Part shown: positions 1 to 8,400 of the stretch, piece by piece | Position numbering within the stretch: the stretch's first letter is position 1 | Layout: each line of letters opens with the position of its first letter | Notes under the pieces: generated by a model | What the model saw: only the letters and a program-made list of their open reading frames with translations | Told to the model about the DNA's origin: nothing | Database searches by the model: none | DNA from: Chachezhania antarctica | GTDB lineage: Bacteria; Pseudomonadota; Alphaproteobacteria; Rhodobacterales; Rhodobacteraceae | Reading direction: 5' to 3' | Length of the DNA: 64,000 nucleotides | Assembly: GCF_003646465.1 (NCBI RefSeq) | Contig: NZ_QZEX01000015.1 | Location: forward strand, 1 to 64,000 | Program-made: the position numbers and the translations under genes

Positions 1-189
1 CGACACATGCGTGCAGCGATGCCCCACGTGGTATCAACCAGACTGCGAAGAGAAGCGTGACCCGGATGAGTGACAGAGATCCCAAACAACAAGGAAAACG
101 AGCTTGACCAAAACGCCCAATTAGAGAGGCAGACATTGCAAGAAACCCTCTCACGCACCATGCCGCATGACCTTCAATAGGTCTGGCGA

Positions 190-214
190 GCGCCCGAGGG
201 GACGGGCGCCTTTT
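190..214 (+). terminator. Rho-independent terminator of an upstream gene
   Basis: A perfect 7-bp stem (GCGCCCG at 190-196, CGGGCGC at 203-209) with a six-base loop is followed by CTTTT on the plus strand. It would end a plus-strand transcript entering from the left edge; on the minus strand it also lies just past the matB stop codon. The 189 bases before it contain no gene I can support, only short open stretches. Confidence 0.5.
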
Positions 215-217
215 GCG

Positions 218-1732
218 TCAGGCAGTGAAGCTGTCGGCGTAGCTGTCGCGCAGGAGGTTCTTTTGCACCTTGCCCATGGTGTTGCGGGGGAGGTTTTCGA
301 TCACCTCGATCCGCTTGGGGCGTTTGTACGCGGCGAGCTTCTCTTTCAGGTCGGCCCGGATCGCGTTCAGATCGGGCGCGGCCCCGGCTTCGGCCACCAG
401 CACCGCAACCACGCCTTCGCCGAAATCAGGGTGCGGCACGCCCACCACGGCGCTTTCCAGCACGCCGGGTTGATCGTCGAGCAGGAGCTCGATTTCCTTC
501 GGATAGATGTTGTAGCCGCCGGAGATGATCAGGTCCTTCCCGCGGCCCACGATGTGGACATAGCCGTCGGCATCCACCATCCCCAGATCGCCGGTGATGA
601 AGAACCCGTCGTCGCGCAGTTCGGCGGCGGTTTTCTCCGGCATCTGCCAGTAGCCCTTGAAGACGTTCGGGCCGCGGACCTCGATCACGCCGATTTCGCC
701 CCGTGGCACAGGGCCGCCGGATTCCGGGTCGCAGACCTTCAGATCGACGCCGGGCAGGGGAAAGCCCACGGTGCCGGGGCGGCGGTCGCCGTCATAGGGG
801 TTCGACGTGTTCATGTTGGTTTCCGTCATCCCGTAGCGTTCGAGGATGCGGTGGCCCGTGCGCTCTTCAAAGGCGCGGTGGGTTTCGGCCAGAAGCGGCG
901 CGCTGCCCGAGATGAACAGGCGCATGTGCCCGGCGAGGTCCTTCGTGAACTCCGGCGCGTCCAGAAGCCGGGTGTAGAAGGTGGGCACGCCCATCATCGA
1001 GGTGGCTTTGGGCAGGGCCTGAAGCACCTCGGCCTGATCGAATTTCGGCAGGAAGATCATCGACCCGCCCGCCAGAAGGATCACGTTGGTGGCGACGAAC
1101 AGGCCGTGGGTGTGGAAGATCGGCAGCGCGTGCAGGAGGACATCTCTCTCGGTGAACTGCCAAAGGTCCACCAGCGTTTCGGCATTGGACAGCAGGTTGC
1201 CCTGCGTCAGCATCGCGCCTTTCGACCGTCCCGTGGTGCCCGAGGTATAAAGGAAAGCAGCCAGATCGTCCGCGTCGCGGTCGACGGTGGCGAAGTCGCG
1301 CATAGCCGCGTCGGCGGTGGTCTGAAGCGAGCCGCTGCCGTCGGGCGACAGCGTTTCGCAGGCCGCGCCGGAGGCTTGCGCGACGGGGGCCATGTCGGCG
1401 GCCTTCGCGGGATCGCAGATGAAAAGCGTCGCGCCGCTGTTCTCGATGAAATAGGCGATCTCGGACGCGGTGTAGCCGGTGTTGAGCGGCAGGAAGACAA
1501 GCCCGGCACGGGCGCAGGCGAAGATCAGGGCCAATGTGTCGGGCGATTTCTCGGCCTGGATGGCGACGCGGTCGCCTGTCTGCAGCCCGGCATCCATCAG
1601 CGCATGGGCAAACTGCGCGGTGCGTCCGGCGAAATCGGCGTAGGTCAGCGTGGTGTCGCCCGGCAGGTGCAGGAACGGTGTATCCTTGCCTGCATGAGGG
1701 GCGATCAGACGGTCGTAGAGCGGGTTGGCCAT
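218..1732 (-). CDS. matB: Malonyl-CoA synthetase (malonate-CoA ligase, MatB-type)
   Basis: Cytosolic member of the acyl-adenylate-forming superfamily; MatB enzymes make malonyl-CoA from malonate, ATP and CoA through malonyl-AMP. At 504 residues from this ATG it has the usual MatB length and start (MANPLYDRL). Visible motifs in order are the A3 loop LYTSGTTGRSKGAML, the A5 motif ERYGMTETNMNTSNPY that is highly characteristic of MatB, the A7 ITGDLG, the hinge GRGKDLIISGGYNIYPKEIE and the C-terminal GKVQKNLLR with the catalytic lysine. An in-frame ATG four codons upstream (1744) is an alternative start. It lies 74 bases after the monooxygenase gene and is probably the last gene of the SDR-BVMO-matB operon. 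A specificity for a longer or branched acid cannot be excluded, but the A5 motif argues for malonate. Confidence 0.85.
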   Translation of the reverse strand: MANPLYDRLIAPHAGKDTPFLHLPGDTTLTYADFAGRTAQFAHALMDAGLQTGDRVAIQAEKSPDTLALIFACARAGLVFLPLNTGYTASEIAYFIENSGATLFICDPAKAADMAPVAQASGAACETLSPDGSGSLQTTADAAMRDFATVDRDADDLAAFLYTSGTTGRSKGAMLTQGNLLSNAETLVDLWQFTERDVLLHALPIFHTHGLFVATNVILLAGGSMIFLPKFDQAEVLQALPKATSMMGVPTFYTRLLDAPEFTKDLAGHMRLFISGSAPLLAETHRAFEERTGHRILERYGMTETNMNTSNPYDGDRRPGTVGFPLPGVDLKVCDPESGGPVPRGEIGVIEVRGPNVFKGYWQMPEKTAAELRDDGFFITGDLGMVDADGYVHIVGRGKDLIISGGYNIYPKEIELLLDDQPGVLESAVVGVPHPDFGEGVVAVLVAEAGAAPDLNAIRADLKEKLAAYKRPKRIEVIENLPRNTMGKVQKNLLRDSYADSFTA

Positions 1733-1806
1733 GGGGTCGTCCATCCTGTGCGTATCTGCCGGGGGCGTTGATAACGGCATCGGGCGGGGGGCGGAAGGGC
1801 GCGCGG

Positions 1807-3246
1807 TCAGCCGATCTTCAGCGCGCGCCGGGGCAGGGACCGCATCTCGCGCACATAGGCCGCCGCATTGCCGGGATAGAGCGTTTCGATCCGCCCATCG
1901 GGCCGCTTGTACCAGCTTTGACATCCCGTGGCCCAGACCGTCTGCGACAGGCCGTCGTGGATGCGGGCGTTGAAGGCCGCTTGCGCGTCGGGCTGGACAT
2001 CCACCGCGCCGTCCCCGGCCGCCCGGATGGCGTGCAGGATCCATGGCACCGTCTGTTCGATCATGTAGACGACCGATGTCGTGCCGACGCCGGTATTGGG
2101 CCCGGTCGTCATGAAATAGTTCGGGAAGCCCGCCACCATCACGCCCTTGTAGGCCTCGACCCTCTCGGCCCAGAGATCGCGCAGCCGGACGCCGCCTTCC
2201 CCCACCAGATCCAGCGCAAGGTACTGGGACTGTATGTCGAAGCCGGTGGCGTAGACCAAGGCATCGACCTCGCGCTCCGTGCCGTCGGCGGTCTCGATCC
2301 CCGTGGCGGTGATCCGGGCGATCCGGTCGGTGACCAGGTCGACATTCTCACGGTTCAGCGTGGCATAGAAATCGTCGGAGATCAGGATGCGCTTGCAGCC
2401 GATCTCGTAGTCGGGAGCCAGCTTGTCGTGGAGGCCTGGATCCTTCACCACGCGGCGCATGTAGCCTGTCACGCGCTCGGCCATCGTCTTGCGGCGCTTG
2501 GGGCTCTGGATCGCGGGATAGAGCACAAGATCCAGCCGCTTGCGGATCATCCAGCGATAAAGCCGCTGCCACAGGGGAAACCGGGCAAAGCGGGCTTTCT
2601 GCGCGTCGGAATAGGCGAAATCCCCGCGTGGAGAGATATAGTTCGGCGTGCGCTGGTAGACATCGACGCGGGCGGCGGTCTTCGCAATTTCGGGGATGAC
2701 CTGGATTGCGCTGGCGGCGCTGCCGATCACGGCGATGCGTTTGCCTGCCGGGTCGAAACCGGGGTCCCACTGGGCTGTGTGCATTGCCGCGCCGGTGAAC
2801 GTCTCGCGGCCCGGAATGTCGGGCCAGGCCGGTTTGTGCAGCCCGCCCATCGCGTTGATCAGGAAGCGGGCGAAGATCTCTTCCCCGTCGACGGTGACGA
2901 TCCAGCCATTCGCTTCCGCATCATAGCGCGCACCGGTGGCCTCGCGCCGGAAGGAGAACCGGTCGCCCACGTCGAAACGGGCGACAACGTCTTCCATGTA
3001 GGCCCGGATTTCTGCCTGCGGAGAATAAAGATGCGACCAGTCCGGGTTCGGCGCGAAGGAGAAAGAATAGAAATGCGAAGGGATATCGCAGGTCGCGCCC
3101 GGGTAGGTGTTCGCGTACCACGTGCCGCCCAGGCCCTTGTTCTTGTCGATCACCTCGAACGCCTGGATCCCGGCCTGCTTCAGCTTCACCGCCGCGCAGA
3201 TGCCGGAGAAGCCCGCGCCGATCACCAGAACCTCCAGCCGTTTCAT
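1807..3246 (-). CDS. Flavin-containing monooxygenase, Baeyer-Villiger type
   Basis: Predicted FAD- and NADPH-dependent monooxygenase that would insert one oxygen next to a ketone, giving an ester or lactone. An N-terminal Rossmann motif VIGAGFSG binds FAD and a second one, IAVIGSAASA, binds NADPH. Between them is FTGAAMHTAQWD, which fits the Baeyer-Villiger fingerprint FxGxxxHxxxW(P/D) exactly. Length is 479 residues, slightly shorter than classical cyclohexanone monooxygenases (about 540). The chosen ATG lies two bases after the stop of the upstream SDR gene; a GTG at 3252 would overlap it by four. The tight spacing implies translational coupling. The natural ketone is not known; alkane or alicyclic ketone breakdown are options. 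Confidence 0.8.
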   Translation of the reverse strand: MKRLEVLVIGAGFSGICAAVKLKQAGIQAFEVIDKNKGLGGTWYANTYPGATCDIPSHFYSFSFAPNPDWSHLYSPQAEIRAYMEDVVARFDVGDRFSFRREATGARYDAEANGWIVTVDGEEIFARFLINAMGGLHKPAWPDIPGRETFTGAAMHTAQWDPGFDPAGKRIAVIGSAASAIQVIPEIAKTAARVDVYQRTPNYISPRGDFAYSDAQKARFARFPLWQRLYRWMIRKRLDLVLYPAIQSPKRRKTMAERVTGYMRRVVKDPGLHDKLAPDYEIGCKRILISDDFYATLNRENVDLVTDRIARITATGIETADGTEREVDALVYATGFDIQSQYLALDLVGEGGVRLRDLWAERVEAYKGVMVAGFPNYFMTTGPNTGVGTTSVVYMIEQTVPWILHAIRAAGDGAVDVQPDAQAAFNARIHDGLSQTVWATGCQSWYKRPDGRIETLYPGNAAAYVREMRSLPRRALKIG

Positions 3247-3248
3247 GG

Positions 3249-4097
3249 TCACGCGTCCCGGAAGCGCGGGTCGGCCGAGCAGGCGGCATAGTCTTCGGCG
3301 ATGGCCGCCGCGCGCAGTTCGGTCATGGGTTTCATGGAGGGATGGGTGAAGAGGTAGAACCGGCCGCTTTCGATCCCCTCGGCCGTCAGGTCGCCCACCA
3401 GCGCGGGGTCGATGCCGTTGGCGATGACCTCGGGGATCCCGTCGGGCGTGGTCGCCAGCATGTCGTCAAGCGTCTCGGTCGCGCTGTCCAGCGAGGGCCG
3501 CTTCGCACCGGTATTGTGAATGTCGGTCCGCACCCATCCGGGACACAGGACCGACACGCCGATGCCTTCCGGCGCCAGTTCGCGCTGCAGCGTCTCCGAA
3601 TAGCCCACGACCGCGTATTTCGATGCGTTGTAGGGGGCGAGCCCCGGCATCGCGATATGCCCGGCGATCGAGGCGGTGTTGACGATATGCCCGCCCGTGC
3701 CCTGCCGGCGCAGGATCGGCAGGAAGCTTTGCACCCCGTGCACCACGCCCATCAGGTTGATCCCGATCAGCCAGCGCCAGTCGGCAAGGTCGATCTGTCC
3801 GGGGGCGCCGCCGATGGCCACGCCCGCGTTGTTCACCACGATATGCGCCGCGCCGAAGCGTTCGACGGTGGCACCCGCCGCGGCGTCCACCTGTTCCGGA
3901 TCGCTGACATCGCAGTGCAGGCTGGCGATCCCGTCGTGGATATGCAGCAGCTCGTCCTTAGCCGCCTTCAGCCGGTCGGCGTCGATATCGGCCAGCATCA
4001 CGTTCGCGCCACGGCCTGCCAGGCTGCGGGCGATGGCCAGGCCAAGGCCCGATCCGGCGCCGGTGACAAAGGCTGTTCTGCCTGAAATTGTGGTCAT
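3249..4097 (-). CDS. Short-chain dehydrogenase/reductase
   Basis: Classical SDR of 282 residues that probably interconverts a secondary alcohol and a ketone with NAD(P). The cofactor motif TGAGSGLG, the NNAG motif, the catalytic serine in NTASIAG and the YNASK catalytic pair are all present. An Asp after the second beta strand (ADIDADRL) suggests a preference for NAD(H). The ATG is preceded by a strong GGGGGAGGA ribosome-binding site. It is the first gene of the SDR-monooxygenase-matB operon and is divergent from the AraC-type gene. Its likely job is to oxidise an alcohol to the ketone used by the next enzyme (inference from order). Confidence 0.85.
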   Translation of the reverse strand: MTTISGRTAFVTGAGSGLGLAIARSLAGRGANVMLADIDADRLKAAKDELLHIHDGIASLHCDVSDPEQVDAAAGATVERFGAAHIVVNNAGVAIGGAPGQIDLADWRWLIGINLMGVVHGVQSFLPILRRQGTGGHIVNTASIAGHIAMPGLAPYNASKYAVVGYSETLQRELAPEGIGVSVLCPGWVRTDIHNTGAKRPSLDSATETLDDMLATTPDGIPEVIANGIDPALVGDLTAEGIESGRFYLFTHPSMKPMTELRAAAIAEDYAACSADPRFRDA

Positions 4098-4223
4098 GAT
4101 CCTGTCCTCCCCCATTGGCAGTCTAGAAACGAAGCAGGGGTCGTACCAGCCCGGCGAAAAGTTCCGTGGGGGCACGTCTTTCGGAGCGGCTGCCACAGGC
4201 CTTCCGGGATCGACTTTTTGCGA

Positions 4224-4249
4224 TTGAAACTGGTATCGCCTTGTTTCAA
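4224..4249. promoter_or_regulatory. Inverted repeat in the SDR/araC divergent promoter region
   Basis: TTGAAAC (4224-4230) and GTTTCAA (4243-4249) form a perfect inverted repeat with a 12-base spacer, in the 275-base region between the divergent SDR and AraC-type genes. It is a candidate operator for that regulator; binding is not shown. Confidence 0.35.
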
Positions 4250-4372
4250 AGCTTGACGTGTATCAGCGGAGAACACCCCAGCATGGCGGGAACTATTGAA
4301 GATCGGCGCGGCGTGCAGGCGCCTGGCCAAGGGGCACACGAGGGATCGTTCGGCAGGACGGAGGCACGCTGA

Positions 4373-5386
4373 ATGCCCGGAACCACCCCCCACCATGGCG
4401 CGATGCTGATCCAGGGTTTCGTCCGCGACCTGATCGATCATGGCTATTCGCAGAAGCAGATCTTTGACGGCTCGGGCGTCTCTCCCCGGATCATGACCGA
4501 TGAAAAGCCGTCGCTGCCCTTCGAACAGATCGCCTCGTTCTTCGAACACGCGGCCGAGCTGACGGACAACGACCTTGTCGGCTTTGAACGCGGTGCCGCG
4601 CGGGAACTACGGCGGGCGGGGCTGATCTGCTATGTCGGCACCTCCAGCCCGACGCTGGCCGATGCGCTGCGGAACGTGGCGCGCTATCAGCGTGTGTTCT
4701 CGGACGCGCTCGAATTCGATACGTCCCAGATGACCAGCAAGAACATCGTGTCCTGGCAGTACCGGGTCGAAACTCGGGTGCAACGGCGGCAATACGTGGA
4801 ATTCAGCGCATCGGGCATGATGGCGGTGCTGCGCAAAGCAACACAGCGGCCGTTCGTGCCCGAATTCATCCACTTCAAGCACGCCCGCAACACCCATACC
4901 GACGTGATCGAGAAGTTCTTCGGTTGCAAGGTCAGCTATGCACGGCCGATGAACCAGATAGGCTTCCGGCCGCACGATCTGGACCTGCCGCTGCCGGCGG
5001 CCGATGACGGTCTGCATACGGTGCTGAAGGACTACTGCGAAGACGTGCTGGGGCGGAAGAACCGCAATGCGCCCGACATCGTCATCGACGTGGAGCGCGC
5101 CATCGTCGACCGGCTCGCCTCGGGCGAGGCCACGCAGGAGGAAGTTGGTCGCGCGCTGGGCATGAGCGCCCGCACCCTTGCGCGGCGCCTTGCGGCCGAG
5201 GGCACGACCTTCTTCGGCACGGTCGAGGAATTGCGCCACACGCTGGCCGTGAACTACCTGAAGAACAGCGACATCGTCCTGGCCGAGATCGCCTACCTGC
5301 TGGGCTATTCAGGCATGTCGAGCTTCAACGACGCCTTCAAGCGTTGGACAGGCCAGACGCCGGGGCAGTTCCGGAAGCAGAAGTAG
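4373..5386 (+). CDS. AraC-family transcriptional regulator (arabinose-binding-domain type)
   Basis: Regulator of 337 residues. The N-terminal part (about 15-200) resembles the ligand-binding domain found in OruR/ArgR-like AraC proteins. The C-terminal double helix-turn-helix contains ATQEEVGRALGMSARTLARRL and then LAEIAYLLGYSGMSSFNDAFKRW with the usual TGQTPGQFR ending. A GGAGG ribosome-binding site lies about 6 to 10 bases before the ATG. It is transcribed away from the SDR-monooxygenase-matB operon and probably activates it in response to a pathway substrate; ChnR of cyclohexanol degradation is a functional parallel. Confidence 0.85.
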   Translation: MPGTTPHHGAMLIQGFVRDLIDHGYSQKQIFDGSGVSPRIMTDEKPSLPFEQIASFFEHAAELTDNDLVGFERGAARELRRAGLICYVGTSSPTLADALRNVARYQRVFSDALEFDTSQMTSKNIVSWQYRVETRVQRRQYVEFSASGMMAVLRKATQRPFVPEFIHFKHARNTHTDVIEKFFGCKVSYARPMNQIGFRPHDLDLPLPAADDGLHTVLKDYCEDVLGRKNRNAPDIVIDVERAIVDRLASGEATQEEVGRALGMSARTLARRLAAEGTTFFGTVEELRHTLAVNYLKNSDIVLAEIAYLLGYSGMSSFNDAFKRWTGQTPGQFRKQK

Positions 5387-5396
5387 GGCGTGGCGA

Positions 5397-5435
5397 TGCC
5401 GCGCTGACGCCAGACGTCGCGCGGCACCGGTTTTT
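5397..5435 (+). terminator. Terminator after the araC-type gene
   Basis: TGCCGCGC (5397-5404) and GCGCGGCA (5419-5426) form an 8-bp stem, followed by a TTTTT run at 5431-5435. It lies between the convergent AraC-type gene and tamB, and its T tract is in the plus direction. Confidence 0.5.
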
Positions 5436-8400
5436 AATAGTCCCGTTCGTAGAACAGGCCGATCCCGCCTTCGCCCGTATTGTCCACCCGTCCACGCAGC
5501 GTGACGGAGGGGGTGACATCCAGGTTCAGGTTCAGTTCGGTATCGCCTTCGGTGTTGACCGTGACGTCGGAATAGACGTTGTCGGCGATGTAGCCGCCCG
5601 TCGTCAGCGCGCCCAGCCCGCCAGAAGATCCGGTGCGGATGGAATCCACGCCGGTCGCCTCGCGCACCTGGTTGGTCACGCCGTCGCCGGTGATCCCGCC
5701 CGCCCGCGCAATCGATGCCGCCATCTGGGCCAGCCGCAGGGGCGAGATATCGGCGAAGTTCTCGCCGAAGACCAGCATGGCCAGCGCCTCGTCCTGGGGT
5801 CGTTCGGGGGACGAGGTGACGACGATCTCGGGCGATGTCAGCGCGCCTTCGATGCTGAGCGTGGCCGACCCTTCCGACGTGTTGGTCGTGGCCACGAACT
5901 CGATATAGGGCGTGAAGGACCCGCGCAACGAAACCTCGCCACGGTTCAGCCGCAAGGGCCGGCCCAGCACGTCGACGACGCCCCGGATCAGCGAAATCCG
6001 CCCGGTGGGGATGACATTTGCCGTGGTGCCTTCAATCCGCATCGACCCGCCAAGTTCGGCGTCCACGCCGCGTCCGCGCACGAAGACGCGGTTGGGCGCG
6101 TTCAGCTGGATGTTCAGCCCGTAGACCACCGGCGGGCTTTCCTCGCCCGTCTGGATCAGGTCGGCGAAGACCAGCGTCTGGTAGACGGCGCCGCTTTCGC
6201 CGACATGGGTGATCTCGGGGATCGGTGTCAGGCCAAGGCCGGCACCGGTTGCGGCAAGGTCGATATTGGTTTCACCGAAGTTGACCGTACCGGCGATCTG
6301 GGCGCCGCCCGTCAGCGGGCCGGTCAGCGACAGCTGGCCGCTGGCCGAGCTTTGGACGTTGATGTTGTTGGTCAGCCCCAGTTCGTTCAGCGCGATGGCA
6401 AGGTTGGCGTTGAAGGGCGGCAGCAGCTCGATCGGGCCGCGCACCGTGACGTCACCACCTTCCCCAAGCGAGGCGGACGCCGCCACCACGGCCGAGCCAT
6501 TGTTCAGCGTCACGTTCAGGCGCAGGTCTTCGACCAGCTGACCGGCCGCGGGGAAGGCCGCGGTGGCGCCTTCGGTCGTGATCGTGCCGGCAATGGCGTC
6601 GAGCGACGGTGTCCCGTTGAGGGTCAGCCGGTAGTTCAGCAGCCCGGACAGCGAGTTCGGGGTGATGAAGATGTTGGCGATGGCCAGCGGGGCCTGGCCC
6701 TGGGCCGTGATGTTGGCCCGGTTGTCGGTCATGTTGTAGGTGCCGGCGATGCCCGACGTGATTCCGCCGGGGCCGGACAGGTCGGTGTCGATCCGCCATT
6801 GCCCGTTTTGCAGCTGGGCCTGGCCTTTCGATGTCAGCGTGCCCGAGAAATCCTCGAGCAGGCGCTGAAGTTCCGTGATCCGGGCATCGTAGGAAATCCG
6901 TGCGGACCCGTCGGAATTCAGCGCACCGTCGACCGTCAGGGCCGAGTTGCGCGGCCCGCGGGCAGCCATTTTCGTCGTCCAGCCGCCGGCGCGGGTCTGG
7001 TTGACCTGCCCCGTCAGCTTGATCGGCCCCATCGACGCGGGGATCAGATCGCCGATGACCGCGATCTCGCCATCCAGCATGCCCTTGATCAGGCCATCTG
7101 CGCCCTGGCTGCCATCGACATGCAGCACGATGCGCTCGGCCCCCGTGACATGGGCCGTCGCGGTCCAGGTCTGGTCGGGATCGGTGTCGAAATCGGCCTT
7201 GAGCGACAGCGGCGCGATATCGTCGGGGATCATGCCTTCGACGCGTTTCAGCGTGCCCAGCAGGGTGAGGTTCGCGCCGTCTTCGGCCGTGTGACGGCCG
7301 GTGAAGGTGAAGCTGCCCGCAGCGCCGCCGGTCAGTTCGCCCTGTGCCGTGGCCACGCCGTCGCGGCGGCGGGCATTGGCGGTGAGCGTCACGGGTTCGA
7401 GTTCAGCCGGCAGAAGGCCGCTGCCCGACGGAACCTGCCCGTTCACTTCGACCTGAAGGATGCCGTCCGGCGTCATCTCGGCTTCGACATCGGCCATGGC
7501 CGAGCCGTTGCCGTCAAGTTCCAGCCGCGCGTCAAGCTGGCCGTCCTCGGTCCGCGTGGCGGTGCCCGAGAAGGCGACAGGCGTCATCGCCGGCGGCAGG
7601 GTGGTGTCGAGGAAGGGCAGGGCGCCGTTCAGGTCCAGATCGGCGGTGCCATTCTCGCCCACCTCGCCTTTCAGCGTGGCGCGGACGGCATCGGCGGCGG
7701 TGACCGTGACATCGGTCTGCCAGATGCCCGACGTCGCCCGTTGCAGGCGCCCGGCAAGGGCCACGGGCGCGAATTCCTCTGGGATCATGCCCGTCTTGTC
7801 GTCGGCGGTGGCGCTCAGCGTCACGTCGGCCTGACCCAGCGCATCGACGGTGCCTTCGATCAGCGCCTGCAGGCCTTCGCCGGCGGTCACGTTCAGCTCC
7901 CCCGTCCAGCCTGCATCCTGCGTGGCGGGGCGGGTGGCCTCGCCGTCGATCTCGATGGGCGTCAGCTCTTCCGGCACCAGGCCGGGCAAGGCGCCGACAT
8001 TGCCCTTGGCGGTGATCTGCGCGGCGCCTTCGGGCGGGACGCTGCCAGACAGCTCGATCGTGCTGTCATTGGGGGCGGTCACGGACAGATCGCCCGACCA
8101 CGTGCCTTCGGCCTGCTTGACCGCGCCATCGAGCGTCACGGGCCCCGAAATCGAGGGCACCAGCAGCCCGAGATCTTCAAGCTTCGCCTGAAGCGCCAGA
8201 TCGGTGTTCGTGCTGCTGACGCTGCCATTGGCGCTGGCATCGAAGCTGGGCGCCTTGAGCGTGAAGGTCCGCAGATGCGTGCCGGTCGTGTCGCGGGCGG
8301 CGGCGATGTCGAGCTCGGCCGTGCCCTTCAGCAGCGGCACGAGGTCGGGAATGCCGACATCCAGATCGGTGGTCTCGCCGCTGACGGTCACGTCGAAGGA

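Noticed and set aside
70-180. A GTG-started 36-codon frame near the left edge, followed by a terminator
   Set aside because: The sequence is acidic and coherent (ENELDQNAQLERQ), and a plus-strand terminator follows, but there is no ribosome-binding site or family to support it. Sequence to the left would decide.
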